Positions 8,809 to 18,686 of a DNA stretch of 64,000 nt are shown here, piece after piece. The translations under genes and the position numbers were made by a program. The stretch lies in the NCBI GenBank assembly GCA_000612485.1, contig CP007494.1, positions 1,116,001 through 1,180,000 on the forward strand, read 5' to 3'. The stretch's first letter is position 1. The number at the start of each line of letters is the position of its first letter. Source of the DNA: Bordetella holmesii ATCC 51541. Its GTDB lineage: Bacteria > Pseudomonadota > Gammaproteobacteria > Burkholderiales > Burkholderiaceae_B. The notes below the pieces were generated by a model, which was not told the origin of the DNA, ran no database searches, and saw nothing but the letters and a program-made list of their open reading frames with translations.

Positions 8809-9350
8809 ATATGTACCAAAATTTGATTACGTGGCCCGAGGCGGGAATATGAAAACTAATAACTTTTAAAACAACCCGCTGAGTTCAGGGAAAATTCAGC
8901 AATCGTGATTTTGCTGTTTTTGAAGATTTAATACAACAAATGACTCACAAACCAATTGATTACTTTATGTATCAAATAATGGCTTTACTTTTTTAGTAAT
9001 TATTTTTTAGCCAATACTGGATTTCCGAGCAATCGCAAACAGCGGGCCACAGAGCTCGCCGTGGCACGGGAAAAATCGCGAGGGATGCCACCACTAACCT
9101 GCGGCTGGAGCCGCGGCCGTCGTTAGCGGCGGCACTTCACACTCACCGAGCCAGCAAATCAGGAGTTGGTGGTTTTTATGTCGGCGGGGTGATTGCAGGG
9201 CCGCCGGATCTTCACACTTTCGCGCTCGGCGAATAAATGTGTTTGTATCCTGGGTATATCTTCTTCTGGAGCAGCGACAGGAATCCTGGCTGCCCAGATG
9301 AATAGCTATTTTGATTTATGGAAAATTTATTTTTCTGGAAAAGAATCCAA
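8809..9350. other. Gene-free 542-bp stretch with an AT-rich promoter half and an inverted-repeat cluster
   Basis: No supported coding region lies here. The half next to the autotransporter (8809-9015) is unusually AT-rich for this genome, with runs such as AACTTTTAAAACAAC and TTTTTTAGTAATTATTTTTTAG, and presumably holds its promoter; I cannot pin one -35/-10 pair. The middle (9061-9126) contains two nested inverted repeats, listed separately. The rest (9140-9350), beyond the end of fmt, shows no recognisable gene, terminator or repeat. Confidence 0.6.
9061..9126. repeat. Adjacent inverted repeats, possible structured RNA
   Basis: GTGGCA (9061-9066) pairs with TGCCAC (9086-9091) around a purine-rich loop. 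Immediately afterwards CTAAC (9094-9098) pairs with GTTAG (9122-9126), enclosing a tight GCGGC/GCCGC hairpin (9101-9114). No coding frame explains them. They could be a small structured RNA or the remains of one; nothing identifies the family. Confidence 0.35.
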
Positions 9351-10298
9351 CTATGCTCCGGCCTGACTCGGCTGCCAGCCTCGTACAAACACATCGACCT
9401 CCTGACGCTTGCCCCCTGCTTTCTGTAGTTCGAGCAGGCGCAGCACGCCATGTCCGGTCGCCAGGTCAATACCCTGCTGGGTGGCACGCACCACGGTGCC
9501 CGGCGCTGCGCAGGTTTGCTCGTCCAGAGCCTGCGCTCGCCACACCTTGACGGGCTCGGCCAGCCCAGGCAACCGCAAACTCGCGCCCGGCACGGGGTTG
9601 AACGCCCGGATGCGTCGCTCCAGTGTCTTCGCGCTTTGCTCGAAGTCCAGGGCCGCCTCGGCCTTCTCCAGTTTGGCGGCATACGTCACGCCCTCAGCGG
9701 GCTGCTTGCGGGGCCGCAGATCGTCCAACTGTGCCAGTGCCTCAACGATGGCCGCAGCGCCAGCGTCGGCCAACTCGTCGTGCAGCACGGCTGCGGAGGT
9801 CTGCGCACCGATAGGCACGATGCGCTCGAGCAGCATATCGCCAGTGTCCAGCCCCTCGTCCATCTGCATGATGGTCACGCCCGTACGGTCGTCACCGGCC
9901 TCGATCGCTCGTTGTATGGGAGCCGCGCCGCGCCAGCGCGGCAACAGGCTGGCATGGATGTTCAGGCAGCCCCTGGCTGGCAGGTCCAGCGTCCAACGCG
10001 GCAGAATGAGGCCATAGGCAGCCACCACCATCACTTCCGGGGCGATGTCGCGCAGCCGCTGCTGCGCGGCACGGGCCTCGTCCGGGTAGCGCCCGTCCAG
10101 GCGCAGGCTACGTGGTTGGGCCACCTCGATACCGGCATCAAGCGCTGCTTCCTTGACCGGGCTTGGCGTCAACTTCAAGCCACGTCCGGCCGGCCGGTCA
10201 GGCTGCGTCAGCACCAGCGCGATATCGTGGCCAGCCGCCAACAGGGCTTGGAGGGCCTGGCGGGCAAAGTCAGGTGTGCCGGCAAAGACGAGACGCAT
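9351..10298 (-). CDS. fmt: Methionyl-tRNA formyltransferase
   Basis: 315 aa, normal length. It transfers a formyl group from 10-formyl-THF to Met-tRNA(fMet) for translation initiation. The start is ATG 10298 ([16 protein letters not shown]). The catalytic set is complete: Asn113 and His115 in [17 protein letters not shown] and Asp151 in [11 protein letters not shown], with the same spacing as the E. coli Asn106/His108/Asp144 set. The C-terminal OB-fold (about 210-315) binds tRNA. It follows def on the same strand, but a hairpin terminator lies between the two. In many relatives htpX or rsmB follows fmt; here a gene-free region and an autotransporter follow. Confidence 0.97.
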   Translation of the reverse strand: MRLVFAGTPDFARQALQALLAAGHDIALVLTQPDRPAGRGLKLTPSPVKEAALDAGIEVAQPRSLRLDGRYPDEARAAQQRLRDIAPEVMVVAAYGLILPRWTLDLPARGCLNIHASLLPRWRGAAPIQRAIEAGDDRTGVTIMQMDEGLDTGDMLLERIVPIGAQTSAAVLHDELADAGAAAIVEALAQLDDLRPRKQPAEGVTYAAKLEKAEAALDFEQSAKTLERRIRAFNPVPGASLRLPGLAEPVKVWRAQALDEQTCAAPGTVVRATQQGIDLATGHGVLRLLELQKAGGKRQEVDVFVRGWQPSQAGA

Positions 10299-10350
10299 GG
10301 TGAGATTTCCAGAGTTGGGGCAAAGCGATATTGTGGAACCGGCAGCGCTA

Positions 10351-10376
10351 AATACAAAGCCCGCCAACAGGCGGGC
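10351..10376 (-). terminator. Rho-independent terminator between def and fmt
   Basis: Read on the minus strand, GCCCGCC-TGTT-GGCGGGC (10376-10359) forms a perfect 7-bp stem with a four-base loop, followed by TTTGTATT. It lies just after the def stop and before the fmt start, so it should reduce read-through from def into fmt. Confidence 0.75.
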
Positions 10377-10400
10377 CCAGGCTGAAGCGGCAAGCCGCTA

Positions 10401-10913
10401 TCAGGCGCGCAGTGCCTCGCGCTCGGCCTTCTTCAGGCGGGTCTTGATGCGGTTCTGCTTGAGCACCGACAGATATTCGACGAAAACCTTGCCGTCGAGA
10501 TGATCGATCTCGTGCTGGACGCAGACCGCCAGCAAGCCATCGGCCTCGAACTCGTACGGCTGGCCTTGCGCGTCGAGCGCCTTGCAGCGAATACGGGCGG
10601 CGCGCTTGACCTCGTCATAGACGCCGGGCACCGACAGACAGCCTTCTTCGTAGACCTGCAGTTCTTCGCTTTTCCAGGTGATTTCCGGGTTGATGAGCAC
10701 GCACAAATCTTTGCCGTCTTCAGAAACATCGATGACGATGATGCGTTCGTGCACATCGACTTGCGTAGCGGCCAGGCCGACGCCGGGCGCGTCGTACATG
10801 GTTTCGGCCATGTCTTTGACGAGCTGGCGAACGCGGTCATCCACGACCGCGACCGGTTTGGCCACCTTGTGCAGGCGTGGATCGGGATAACGAAGGATGG
10901 GAAGCAAGGCCAT
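10401..10913 (-). CDS. def: Peptide deformylase
   Basis: 170 aa, the standard size. It removes the N-formyl group from nascent proteins. The start is ATG 10913 ([18 protein letters not shown]). All three family motifs are intact: [10 protein letters not shown] (about 44-53), EGCLS with metal ligand Cys92, and QHEIDHLDG with metal ligands His134 and His138 and catalytic Glu135. It pairs functionally with fmt just downstream. About 100 bp of AT-rich DNA separate it from kynureninase on the same strand. Confidence 0.97.
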   Translation of the reverse strand: MALLPILRYPDPRLHKVAKPVAVVDDRVRQLVKDMAETMYDAPGVGLAATQVDVHERIIVIDVSEDGKDLCVLINPEITWKSEELQVYEEGCLSVPGVYDEVKRAARIRCKALDAQGQPYEFEADGLLAVCVQHEIDHLDGKVFVEYLSVLKQNRIKTRLKKAEREALRA

Positions 10914-11018
10914 GGAAAAGTCGAAACTACCGAACAATAATGCGTAGATCCATATGATAGTTCATCATAAACTGGATATCTAATAGTTTTAAACTAACTT
11001 TGGCTTAAAGACCGCCCC

Positions 11019-12257
11019 TCAAGTTACCGCCGCGCGCTGCCGAAACTGCGGTTGATCCCAGGCACGCGTGTCCAGAACGTCGCGAAGGATCTCTACTGCA
11101 TCCCACACATCCGCATAGCCCACGTAGAGCGGCGTCAGGCCAAAGCGCAGCACCTCGGGCTCGCGATAGTCGCCGATCACCCCGCGGGCAATCAGCGCCT
11201 GCATGACGGCAAACCCTTGCGGATGCCGAAAACTCACGTGGCTGCCACGCCGAGCCTGAGACCGCGGCGTGATGAGCGTCAGGGGATGGTCCGCGCACCG
11301 CTGACTCACCAGCGCAATGAACAGATCGCTCAAGGCCAACGACTTGCGGCGCACGTCCGTCATGTCGGCCTGCGCGGCGATATCCAATCCGCACTCGACC
11401 AGCGCCAGTGACGTAATCGGCTGCGTACCACAGAGATAGCGGCGCACCCCTTCGGCCGGTTCATAACGGTCCGCCATGGCGAACGGCCGCTTGTGGCTCC
11501 ACCACCCTGACAACGGTTGCCAGAAGGTATTGTGATGACGCGGAGCCACCCAGAGAAAGGCGGGCGAGCCCGGGCCACCATTGAGATATTTGTAGGTGCA
11601 GCCCACGGCGAAATCCGCACCATCGGCCGCGAGCGCCAACGGTACCGCGCCGGCGGCATGCGCCAGGTCCCATATGACTAGCCCACCATGGGCGTGGGTG
11701 AGCTCGGAGACGGCCGCCATGTCGTACATGGCGCCGCTGCGATAGTTCACGTGCGAGAGCACGACGACGGCCACGTCATCGTCCAGGGCGTCTTCCAGCG
11801 ACAGTTGTTCATCGATCAATCGCAGCTCGTAGCCACGATCCAGAAAATCCATCATGCTCTCGATCATGTAGAGATCGGTGGGGAAGTTATCGCGTTCGGA
11901 AACAATGACCTTGCGGCCCTGCTGAATACGCAATGCCGCGGCCAGCACCTTGAACAGGTTCAGCGAGGTACTGTCCGTGACCACGACCTCCTGGCCCTGG
12001 ACGCCAAGCAACGGGGCCAGCTTGACACCGAGTCTGACCGGCAGGTCGAACCAGCCCGCCGTGTTCCAACTGCGGATCAGATCCTGACCCCATTGCTGAG
12101 CCACCACGGCAGCGGCGCGACTGTCGGCGGCACGCGGCTTGACACCCAGCGAATTGCCATCGAAATACAGCACGCCGGCAGGCAGCTCAAACAGCGCCTT
12201 GAGAGGAGCCAGGATATCGGCACGATCGGCCGCTACGCAATCGTCACGGGTTTGCAT
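11019..12257 (-). CDS. kynU: Kynureninase
   Basis: 412 aa PLP enzyme that splits kynurenine (or 3-hydroxykynurenine) into (hydroxy)anthranilate and alanine in tryptophan degradation. Visible features are the N-terminal [12 protein letters not shown], the aspartate region [13 protein letters not shown], and the PLP lysine Lys223 in [15 protein letters not shown], a block diagnostic for kynureninases. The C-terminal [22 protein letters not shown] also fits. The gene is divergent from an Lrp/AsnC-type regulator 140 bp away, the layout of the kyn locus in pseudomonads. Tryptophan dioxygenase and kynurenine formamidase genes are not in the window. The frame is intact. Confidence 0.95.
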   Translation of the reverse strand: MQTRDDCVAADRADILAPLKALFELPAGVLYFDGNSLGVKPRAADSRAAAVVAQQWGQDLIRSWNTAGWFDLPVRLGVKLAPLLGVQGQEVVVTDSTSLNLFKVLAAALRIQQGRKVIVSERDNFPTDLYMIESMMDFLDRGYELRLIDEQLSLEDALDDDVAVVVLSHVNYRSGAMYDMAAVSELTHAHGGLVIWDLAHAAGAVPLALAADGADFAVGCTYKYLNGGPGSPAFLWVAPRHHNTFWQPLSGWWSHKRPFAMADRYEPAEGVRRYLCGTQPITSLALVECGLDIAAQADMTDVRRKSLALSDLFIALVSQRCADHPLTLITPRSQARRGSHVSFRHPQGFAVMQALIARGVIGDYREPEVLRFGLTPLYVGYADVWDAVEILRDVLDTRAWDQPQFRQRAAVT

Positions 12258-12399
12258 TGATGGTCCGCAGAAGAAAACTCAGAGAGGTTTCATACTAGCA
12301 GTGCCCCCGGCGGGCTGCATTGCAAAATCCCCATGACTTCCGGCCTGTTATGCACGATTATTCGGCATATCGGAGACAAAACCGCAGGAACTGGCAAAA

Positions 12400-12864
12400 A
12401 TGCTTCTGGACACGATAGATCTGAAGATCATCGCGCTATTACAAAAAGAGGGACGCCTGAGCAACCAGCATCTGGCCGACCGGGTGGCGCTGTCGCCTTC
12501 GGCCTGCCTGCGCCGGCTGCGCACCCTGGAGGAGGAAGGGGTCATTCTCGGCTATGAGGCACGCATCGATCCCATCCATATCGGGCAGGCTTTCGAGGCG
12601 ATCGTCCACGTGAGCCTGGATCAGTCTCAACCGCACTGGCATGAAGCCTTCGTGGAGCAGCTCGCAGGCTGGCCAGAGGTGCACGAAGCCAGCATCGTCA
12701 CCGGCGCCAGCAACTACATCCTGCACGTGCGCACCACGGATCTGGCTGCGTTTTCCAATTTTGTCGTCGATAAACTCAACCGCAGCCATGGTGTGCGAGA
12801 GATCTGCTCACACATCGTGATGCGCAAAGTAAAAGCGCCAGGCCGGCCTGCCACACCCTCGTGA
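12400..12864 (+). CDS. kynR: Lrp/AsnC-family regulator, probable kynurenine-responsive activator
   Basis: 154 aa. The N-terminal winged HTH (LDTIDLKIIALLQKEGRLSNQHLADRVALSPSACLRRLRTL) is followed by an RAM/AsnC ligand-binding domain (about 65-145, including VHEASIVTGASNYILHVRTTD). It is divergent from kynU. In Pseudomonas aeruginosa the Lrp-type KynR next to kyn genes activates them in response to kynurenine, so the same role is inferred here from context. Lrp proteins act as dimers to octamers, so sites should lie in the 12258-12399 gap, but I could not define one by eye. Confidence 0.85.
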   Translation: MLLDTIDLKIIALLQKEGRLSNQHLADRVALSPSACLRRLRTLEEEGVILGYEARIDPIHIGQAFEAIVHVSLDQSQPHWHEAFVEQLAGWPEVHEASIVTGASNYILHVRTTDLAAFSNFVVDKLNRSHGVREICSHIVMRKVKAPGRPATPS

Positions 12865-12900
12865 CGGACCCTCCTGGCGCAAGCCCTCAGATCTCAGCGC

Positions 12901-13113
12901 TTAGCAGCAGGCAATGCGCTTGCCGCCACCGTAATGCGCGCTTTGGCGCTCGCGAAAGAACGCCTCGTAGGTCATGGGTTCCTGGTCGGGATGGGTGCGG
13001 CGCATATGGTCGACGTAGTTCTGGTAGTCGGGCACGCCGACCATCAGACGCAAAGTCTGGCCCAGATAACGACCGGCGGTACTGGCTGCCTGGCCCATAT
13101 TGGTAAATAGCAT
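12901..13113 (-). CDS. YbdD/YjiX-family small protein
   Basis: 70 aa (MLFTNMGQAASTAGRYLGQT to KRIACC). It contains the family core GVPDYQNYVDHMRRTHPD and a Cys-Cys end. These small proteins are nearly always encoded directly after cstA or its paralogue, as here (13 bp after the cstA stop), and act with the peptide/pyruvate transporter. The biochemical role is not settled. Since cstA upstream is frameshifted, this gene may have lost its partner. Confidence 0.85.
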   Translation of the reverse strand: MLFTNMGQAASTAGRYLGQTLRLMVGVPDYQNYVDHMRRTHPDQEPMTYEAFFRERQSAHYGGGKRIACC

Positions 13114-13126
13114 AAGCGCCTCCCTG

Positions 13127-15210
13127 TCAGTGCGAGCTCGCCGCAGGTGCCGCGGGCATGGGTTGATACGGGGTCTCTTTGTCAGTGGGCTGGCTGCTGG
13201 CGCGCGCACGCATCACCGAGCGTATGCCAAAGACCACCACGCTGATCACCACAAACATGAAGATACCGCACAGGCTCGCGTTGATGTAGTCGTTCATGAC
13301 CACGCGGCTCATTTCCTGCAGGGACTTCGCCGGAGCCAGCACCTTGCCCTCGGCGATGGCCGCGTTGTAGCGGGCGGCATGCGCCAGGAAGCTCACCTTG
13401 GGGTCGGCATCGAAGATCTTCTGCCACCCCGCCGTCAACGTGCAAGCCAGCAACCAGAGGGTCGGCAAGATGGTGACCCAGGCATAACGGTCGCGCTTCA
13501 TCTTGAACAGGACCACCGTTCCCAACATGAGCGCCACGGCAGCCAGCATCTGATTGGCAATACCGAACAGCGGCCACAAGGTGTTGATGCCACCGAGCGG
13601 GTCGACCACGCCTTGATGCAGGAAGTAGCCCCATGCGGCCACGCACAACGCGGTGGCGATGAGGTTGGCCGGCAAGGACTCCGTGCGCTTGAGCGACGGC
13701 ACGAAGGTGCCCAGCAGATCTTGCAGCATGAAGCGGCCGGCGCGGGTGCCGACATCGACGGCGGTCAGGATGAACAGCGCCTCAAACAGAATGGCGAAGT
13801 GATACCAGAACGCCATCAGGGCCGGCCCGCCCAACACTTGGTGCAGAATGTGCGCCATCCCCATGGCAAGCGTGGGCGCGCCGCCAGCGCGCGAGATGAT
13901 GGTGCTCTCGCCCACGTCCTTGGCGGTTTGCACCAGCTCGGCTGGCGTGATCACAAATCCCCAGCTCGACACCACCTGGGCGACCTGATCGGGCGTAGTG
14001 CCGATGACAGCAGCCGGGCTGTTCATGGCGTAATAGACGCCCGGCTCGATCACGCACGCGGCTACCAGGGCCATGATGGCCACGAACGACTCCATCAACA
14101 TGCCGCCGTAACCGATATAGCGGGCCTGGGTTTCGTTTTCAATCAGCTTGGGCGTGGTGCCCGAGGAGATCAGCGCGTGAAAGCCCGACACCGCCCCGCA
14201 GGCAATGGTGATGAACAGGAAGGGGAAAAGATTGCCCGACCATACCGGACCACTGCCGTCGACGAATTTCGTCAGTGCCGGCATTTTCAGCTCGGGCGCC
14301 ACGATCAGAATACCGATAGCCAGCGCCAGGATCGTGCCGATCTTCAAAAAGGTCGACAGGTAATCGCGCGGGGCCAGCAGCAGCCAGACCGGCAGCACGG
14401 CGGCCACGAAGCCATAACCGATCAGCACCCAGGTCAGGCCAACGCCGTCGAAATCGAAGTGCTGAGCCCAGGTGGGGCTATCGGCGACGTTCTGGCCGAA
14501 GATGATGGCTGCCATGAGCAGCACGAAGCCGATCACGGAAATCTCGCCGATCCGGCCCGGCCGGATGTAGCGCAGATAAATGCCCATGAAAATGGCAATG
14601 GGAATGGTCGCGGCGACCGTGAAGGTGCCCCAAGGCGAATGGGTCAGCGCCTTGACCACGATCAGCGCGAGCACGGCCAAAATGATGACCATGATCATGA
14701 AGGCGCCAAACAGCGCGATCACGCCAGGCACCGTGCCGAGCTCTTCTCGAACCAATTCGCCGAGCGAACGGCCGCCACGACGCGTGGAAATGAACAGGAT
14801 GGTGAAATCCTGCACGGCACCCGCAAACACCACGCCCGCCAGAATCCACAGCATACCGGGCAGATAACCCATCTGCGCGGCCAGCACGGGCCGACCAGAG
14901 GACCCGCGCCGGCGATGGCCGCGAAGTGATGGCCAAACAGCACGTGCTTGTTCGTCGGCACATAGTCCAACCCGTCGTTGTATTTCCAGGCCGGCGTCAT
15001 ACGCGTGCCGTCGAGCTGGAATACCTTGTCGGCGATGAAGCGGCTGTAATAACGGTAAGCAATCAGGTAGACGCAGACGGCGGCAATCACCACCCAGAGC
15101 GCGTTGACGGTTTCGCCACGCGCCAGAGCGACGGTGCCAAGCGCGAACGCGCCCACGATCGTCACGGCCACCCAGACCAAATGTTGGCCCAGTCCCTTAC
15201 TGGTTTGCAT
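13127..15210 (-). pseudogene. cstA: CstA-family pyruvate/peptide transporter, single-base frameshift
   Basis: The gene starts at ATG 15210 (MQTSKGLGQHLVWVAVTI) behind a near-perfect AGGAGG and reads through the conserved AWKYNDGLDYVPTNKHVLFGHHFAAIAGAGPLVGP. It then loses frame near 14888 and continues in the next frame from VLAAQMGYLPGMLWILAGVV to 13127. One cytosine is missing (CACGGG where CACCGGG is expected), and restoring it gives a 694-aa protein, the normal CstA length with about 16-18 membrane helices. A GTG at 14887 could start the C-terminal 586 residues, but that piece lacks the N-terminal signature. CstA proteins import pyruvate or peptides. An assembly error cannot be excluded. 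Confidence 0.88.
15199..15207 (-). promoter_or_regulatory. Strong ribosome binding site of cstA
   Basis: On the minus strand AGGAGGAG lies five to six bases before the ATG at 15210, one of the strongest Shine-Dalgarno matches in the window. It fixes the cstA start and argues that the frameshifted N-terminal frame is the true beginning of the gene. Confidence 0.7.
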
Positions 15211-15472
15211 AGAACTCCTCCTGCAGGCTGATCGTGATCTGTCGATCTCGGGCGGGTCCGCCTTGCCTGTTGTGTTGTCATGGCGGCCGATAAGCCGTCC
15301 GCCCGATGCGGGCGGCCAATAGTATTTCCATTCTGAACATCGCAAACAAGCGCGCCACTACGCAGGCAGACTACGTATTGCTGCGTAGTTTTAGGGACAC
15401 ATCAATCCCAAAAGCATTTCTCAATCTCGGCGAAAATGCGCCAAAAATCAACCCCCGTTCGGCGCGTCCGCT

Positions 15473-16864
15473 ATGAAACTCCGTTCCAAAATTCTGCTGT
15501 TGGCCGTGGTTCCGCTGTTGGTGGCCGTCAGCGCCATCGCACTGGGCATCACCATGCAGACGCTGGAGCTGGCGCGCCATCAGAAAGACGTGCTGCGCGC
15601 GGCCTGGATCGACACCAAGGAAGCCGAACTGCGTCACTATGTCCGGCTGGCCTACAGCGCCATCTCTCCCTTGCTGGCGGCACCGGACACGCCCCAGACC
15701 CGGGCCCAGGCGCTGCAGACGCTGTCCAACATGGAGTTCGACCGCGACGGCTATTTCTTTGTGTACGGACTCGATGGGGTGAGCCTCATGCATCCCCGGC
15801 AGCCTGAACTGGTGGGCCGAAACCTGTGGGATATGCGCGACCGTGAAGGCACGTTGGTCATCCAGGAGCTGCTGGCCGCCGCCCATGCCGGGGGCCCGGC
15901 GGGCAGCCCCATCCGCTACCTGTGGGAAAAACCCTCCGCGCACGATACGGTGCGCAAGCTGGGCTATGTCATGGAGGTTCAGCCCTGGGGCTGGATGCTG
16001 GGCACCGGCATCTATATCGATGACGTGCAGCACACCTTGGGCCAGGTCGATGCCGCCGTGCAAAGCAGTATCAGCGAAATGATCGGCTGGGTGGGTGGGA
16101 TATCGGCCTTTTGCCTGATCTTTGTCGCCGTCTGCGGCCTGGCATTGAATATCAGCGACCAGCGTCAGTCCGATGCCAAGCTGCGTCTGCTGGCGCGACA
16201 GGTCGTGCGAAGCCAGGAAGACGAGCGAGCCAGGCTGTCGCGCGAACTCCACGATGGCCTGAGCCAACTGCTGGTATCCATCAAGCTGCAACTCGAAGCC
16301 GCGCGCACACGGCTCAAGCGCAACCCCGCCGACGCCCCTCAGATCTTCGACCCGCTGCTCGAAGGCGCGCTTGGCCGTCTCAACGGCGCCGTGGGTGAAG
16401 TCAGGCGCATCTCGCACAACCTGCGCCCCACCCTGCTCGACGACCTGAGCCTGCCGGCGGCTCTGGAGCATCTGACGCGTGAGTCCTGGGAGACCCCGCA
16501 AGGCGCGGTGCGCGCGCACCTGCACATCGAGGGCGCTCCGCAGCCCATGCCGGAGAATCAAACCACGGCGCTGTTTCGATTGGCGCAAGAAGCCCTGGCC
16601 AATACGCTGCGCCACGCCCAAGCGAACCGCATCGACATACGACTGCGTTACGCTGTCGATAAAACCGAACTCATCATCCATGACAATGGCCGCGGCTTTG
16701 ACCTGCATGCCGTGCGTGACGACCCGCGCGACGGCATCGGGCTGCACAATATGACCGAGCGTATGGCGACCCTCGGCGGCGAACTCCACATCCAGAGCGG
16801 CCGGCAGGGCACCACCTTGCATGCCACGCTGCCCCGCACCGCCAACAAAGAGACTTTTGCATGA
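15473..16864 (+). CDS. NarL-type sensor histidine kinase with periplasmic single-cache domain
   Basis: 463 aa. A first membrane helix (about 7-28) is followed by a periplasmic cache-2-like domain (about 35-190, with FDRDGYFFVYGLDGVSLMHP and GYVMEVQPWGWMLGTGIYID), a second helix (about 205-228), a HisKA_3 dimerisation domain with His260 in SRELHDGLSQLL, and an HATPase_c domain (GIGLHNMTERMATLGGEL). Cache-2 domains bind small carboxylates. The divergent cstA, a pyruvate/peptide carrier, makes a pyruvate- or lactate-like signal plausible, but this is inference. Its stop overlaps the ATG of the response regulator (ATGA at 16861-16864). The kinase is intact while its partner has a damaged receiver. 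Confidence 0.9.
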   Translation: MKLRSKILLLAVVPLLVAVSAIALGITMQTLELARHQKDVLRAAWIDTKEAELRHYVRLAYSAISPLLAAPDTPQTRAQALQTLSNMEFDRDGYFFVYGLDGVSLMHPRQPELVGRNLWDMRDREGTLVIQELLAAAHAGGPAGSPIRYLWEKPSAHDTVRKLGYVMEVQPWGWMLGTGIYIDDVQHTLGQVDAAVQSSISEMIGWVGGISAFCLIFVAVCGLALNISDQRQSDAKLRLLARQVVRSQEDERARLSRELHDGLSQLLVSIKLQLEAARTRLKRNPADAPQIFDPLLEGALGRLNGAVGEVRRISHNLRPTLLDDLSLPAALEHLTRESWETPQGAVRAHLHIEGAPQPMPENQTTALFRLAQEALANTLRHAQANRIDIRLRYAVDKTELIIHDNGRGFDLHAVRDDPRDGIGLHNMTERMATLGGELHIQSGRQGTTLHATLPRTANKETFA

Positions 16865-17412
16865 GTCCCACGCGTATCCTGCTGATCGACGACCATGCCC
16901 TCGTGCGCGATGGCCTGAAGCTGCATCTGGAGTCCCATCCGGCTTTCCTGGTGGTCGGCGAGGCCGACCATGCCCAGGCCGCGCTGGATCTGCTGGCGCG
17001 CTGCCGCAGCGAAGACCTCCCGGACCTGGTGCTGCTGGACCTCTACATGCACGACAACGTGGAATATATGCTCCAGGCCGTGCGCGCCGGCGCGCGCGGC
17101 TATCTGCTCAAGGACGAACCTGCCGAAGAAATCATCACCGCGATTGAAGCCGTCATGGCCGGGCGCAACTATTTCAGCGCGCGCGTGTCCATGAAACTGG
17201 CCCAGAGCTGTGCACCGGCCAGCCTGCTCACGCAGCGCGAACGCGAAATTCTGCGCCACATCGGTGCAGGGCAAGCCAACAAACAGATCGCCCAGGCGCT
17301 CAATCTGTCGGTGCGCACGGTCGAAACCCACCGCCAGAATCTCAAACGCAAGCTGGGCATAGAAGGCCAGGCCGAGCTCATCAGGTACGCCATCGAGCAC
17401 CGCGTCATTTGA
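16861..17412 (+). CDS. NarL/FixJ-type response regulator with a shortened receiver domain
   Basis: 183 aa, about 29 residues shorter than normal NarL-type regulators (210-216). The receiver starts normally (RILLIDDHALVRDG, acidic Asp10/Asp11) and reaches the phospho-acceptor Asp60 in DLVLLDL. It then goes straight to YMHDNVEYMLQAVRAGARGYLLKDEP. The MPGxxGLE loop, helix 3 and strand 4 with its conserved Thr/Ser are missing, an in-frame deletion near 17043. The LuxR-type HTH (LTQREREILRHIGAGQANKQIAQALNLSVRTVETH) is intact. Without alpha3-beta4 the receiver should not fold or switch normally, so the protein may be inactive or a constitutive DNA binder. It is coupled to the kinase gene. Confidence 0.88.
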   Translation: MSPTRILLIDDHALVRDGLKLHLESHPAFLVVGEADHAQAALDLLARCRSEDLPDLVLLDLYMHDNVEYMLQAVRAGARGYLLKDEPAEEIITAIEAVMAGRNYFSARVSMKLAQSCAPASLLTQREREILRHIGAGQANKQIAQALNLSVRTVETHRQNLKRKLGIEGQAELIRYAIEHRVI

Positions 17413-17505
17413 GGCCGGACAAGGTGCGATATGTCGGGCACGCCGTCTGCCCGACTGGCCTGCTACGCTTGCGACTGCATCGTTTCCGACCCTGCTTCGC
17501 CTCCC

Positions 17506-18615
17506 ATGCCCCTGCAACACGACCCTGAAGAACTCGCTGCCTGGCTACGGCTATCCTTGGAGCCAGGCGTGGGGCCCGTCACGGCCTGCGGCCTGTTGCG
17601 CGCCTTCGGCCTGCCACAGGTGCTTTACGCGGAAAGCGCCAGCACGCTGGCTCGGCAATTACCCCAGGCCCTGGCGATACAACTGGCCACCCAGGCCGCG
17701 CCGCCCTTGCAAGATCTGATCGAGCGCGGGCTGGAGTGGGCGCAGGCCGACGACCACTACCTGCTGACCCTTGGAGATGCTGCGTATCCGCAAGCGCTGT
17801 TGAGTATTACCGACCCGCCCGTGCTGCTGTATGTCAAAGGCAGGCCGCAACTGCTCAATCGCCCCACGCTTGCCGTCGTGGGCGCCCGCAATGCGACTCC
17901 CATTGGCACGCAGAATGCACGTGCATTTGCCCGCCATCTGGCCGCGCATGGCTGGTGCGTGGCCAGCGGCCTGGCGCTGGGCATCGACGCCGCCGCGCAC
18001 GAAGGGGCGCTGGCAGCGGGCCCGGAATGCGGCGGCACAGTGGCGGTTCTGGGCACAGGCATCGATCGCATCTACCCGACCGCCAACCGTAACCTGGCTC
18101 ACGCCATTGCGGCAGGCGGCGCCCTGGTGTCCGAGTTCGCTCTGGGCTCGGGCGCACAGGCTCATCACTTCCCGCAGCGCAATCGCCTGGTCGCCGGACT
18201 GGCGCGCGGTGTCCTGGTCGTTGAGGCCGCGCGTCAAAGCGGCTCGCTCATCACCGCCAGGCTGGCCGGCGAAGGCGGCCGCGAGGTCTTCGCTATTCCG
18301 GGTTCGATTCATTCACCCTTGTCGCGTGGCTGCCATGCTCTCATCCGGCAAGGCGCCAAGCTGGTCGAAACCGCCCAGGACATCACGGATTAGCTCGGCT
18401 CACCCCAACGCCCCCGCAGCAGGGCGCAGTCCCCCACCGACACGCCCCCTCCCAGCCCCTTGCTTGCCGCGTTGGGCTACGATCCGCTGAGCCTTGACGC
18501 GCTGGCCGAACTCAGCGCCACGACTGCCGCCGAGGTGGCCGTGGAGCTCACCGAACTCGAAGTTCAGGGCTGGGTGGCGCGCATGGACGATGGCCGCTAT
18601 CAGCGCATTCGATAG
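17506..18615 (+). pseudogene. dprA: DNA processing protein DprA, split by a nonsense codon
   Basis: The gene runs from ATG 17506 (MPLQHDPEELAAWLRLSL). The SAM-like N-terminus and the Rossmann-like DprA core (AVVGARNATPIGT, ASGLALGIDAAAHEGAL, GTGIDRIYPTANRNLA, HHFPQRNRLVAGLARGVLVVEA) are complete. A TAG at 18391-18393 ends this frame after 295 residues. The same frame then continues without indel through a linker and the C-terminal winged helix (LLAALGYDPLSLDALAEL to GWVARMDDGRYQRIR) to a second stop at 18613. Full length would be 369 aa. DprA loads RecA on incoming ssDNA. The Rossmann core alone can retain activity in some species, so the truncated form may still work partly. Confidence 0.9.
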
Positions 18616-18686
18616 CCATCTATGCGGCTCGTCCGCGCTGATCTAAACTTGATTACCTCCCGAATCGCGCATCCTCAGGAACAGAC

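Noticed and set aside
14880..14895. Programmed frameshift in cstA
   Set aside because: No slippery heptamer, stop-proximal signal or following pseudoknot was recognised; a single lost base is simpler.
13100..14929. 609-codon open frame antisense to cstA
   Set aside because: His/Asp/Gln-rich composition typical of the complement of membrane-protein codons; CstA motifs on the other strand are decisive.
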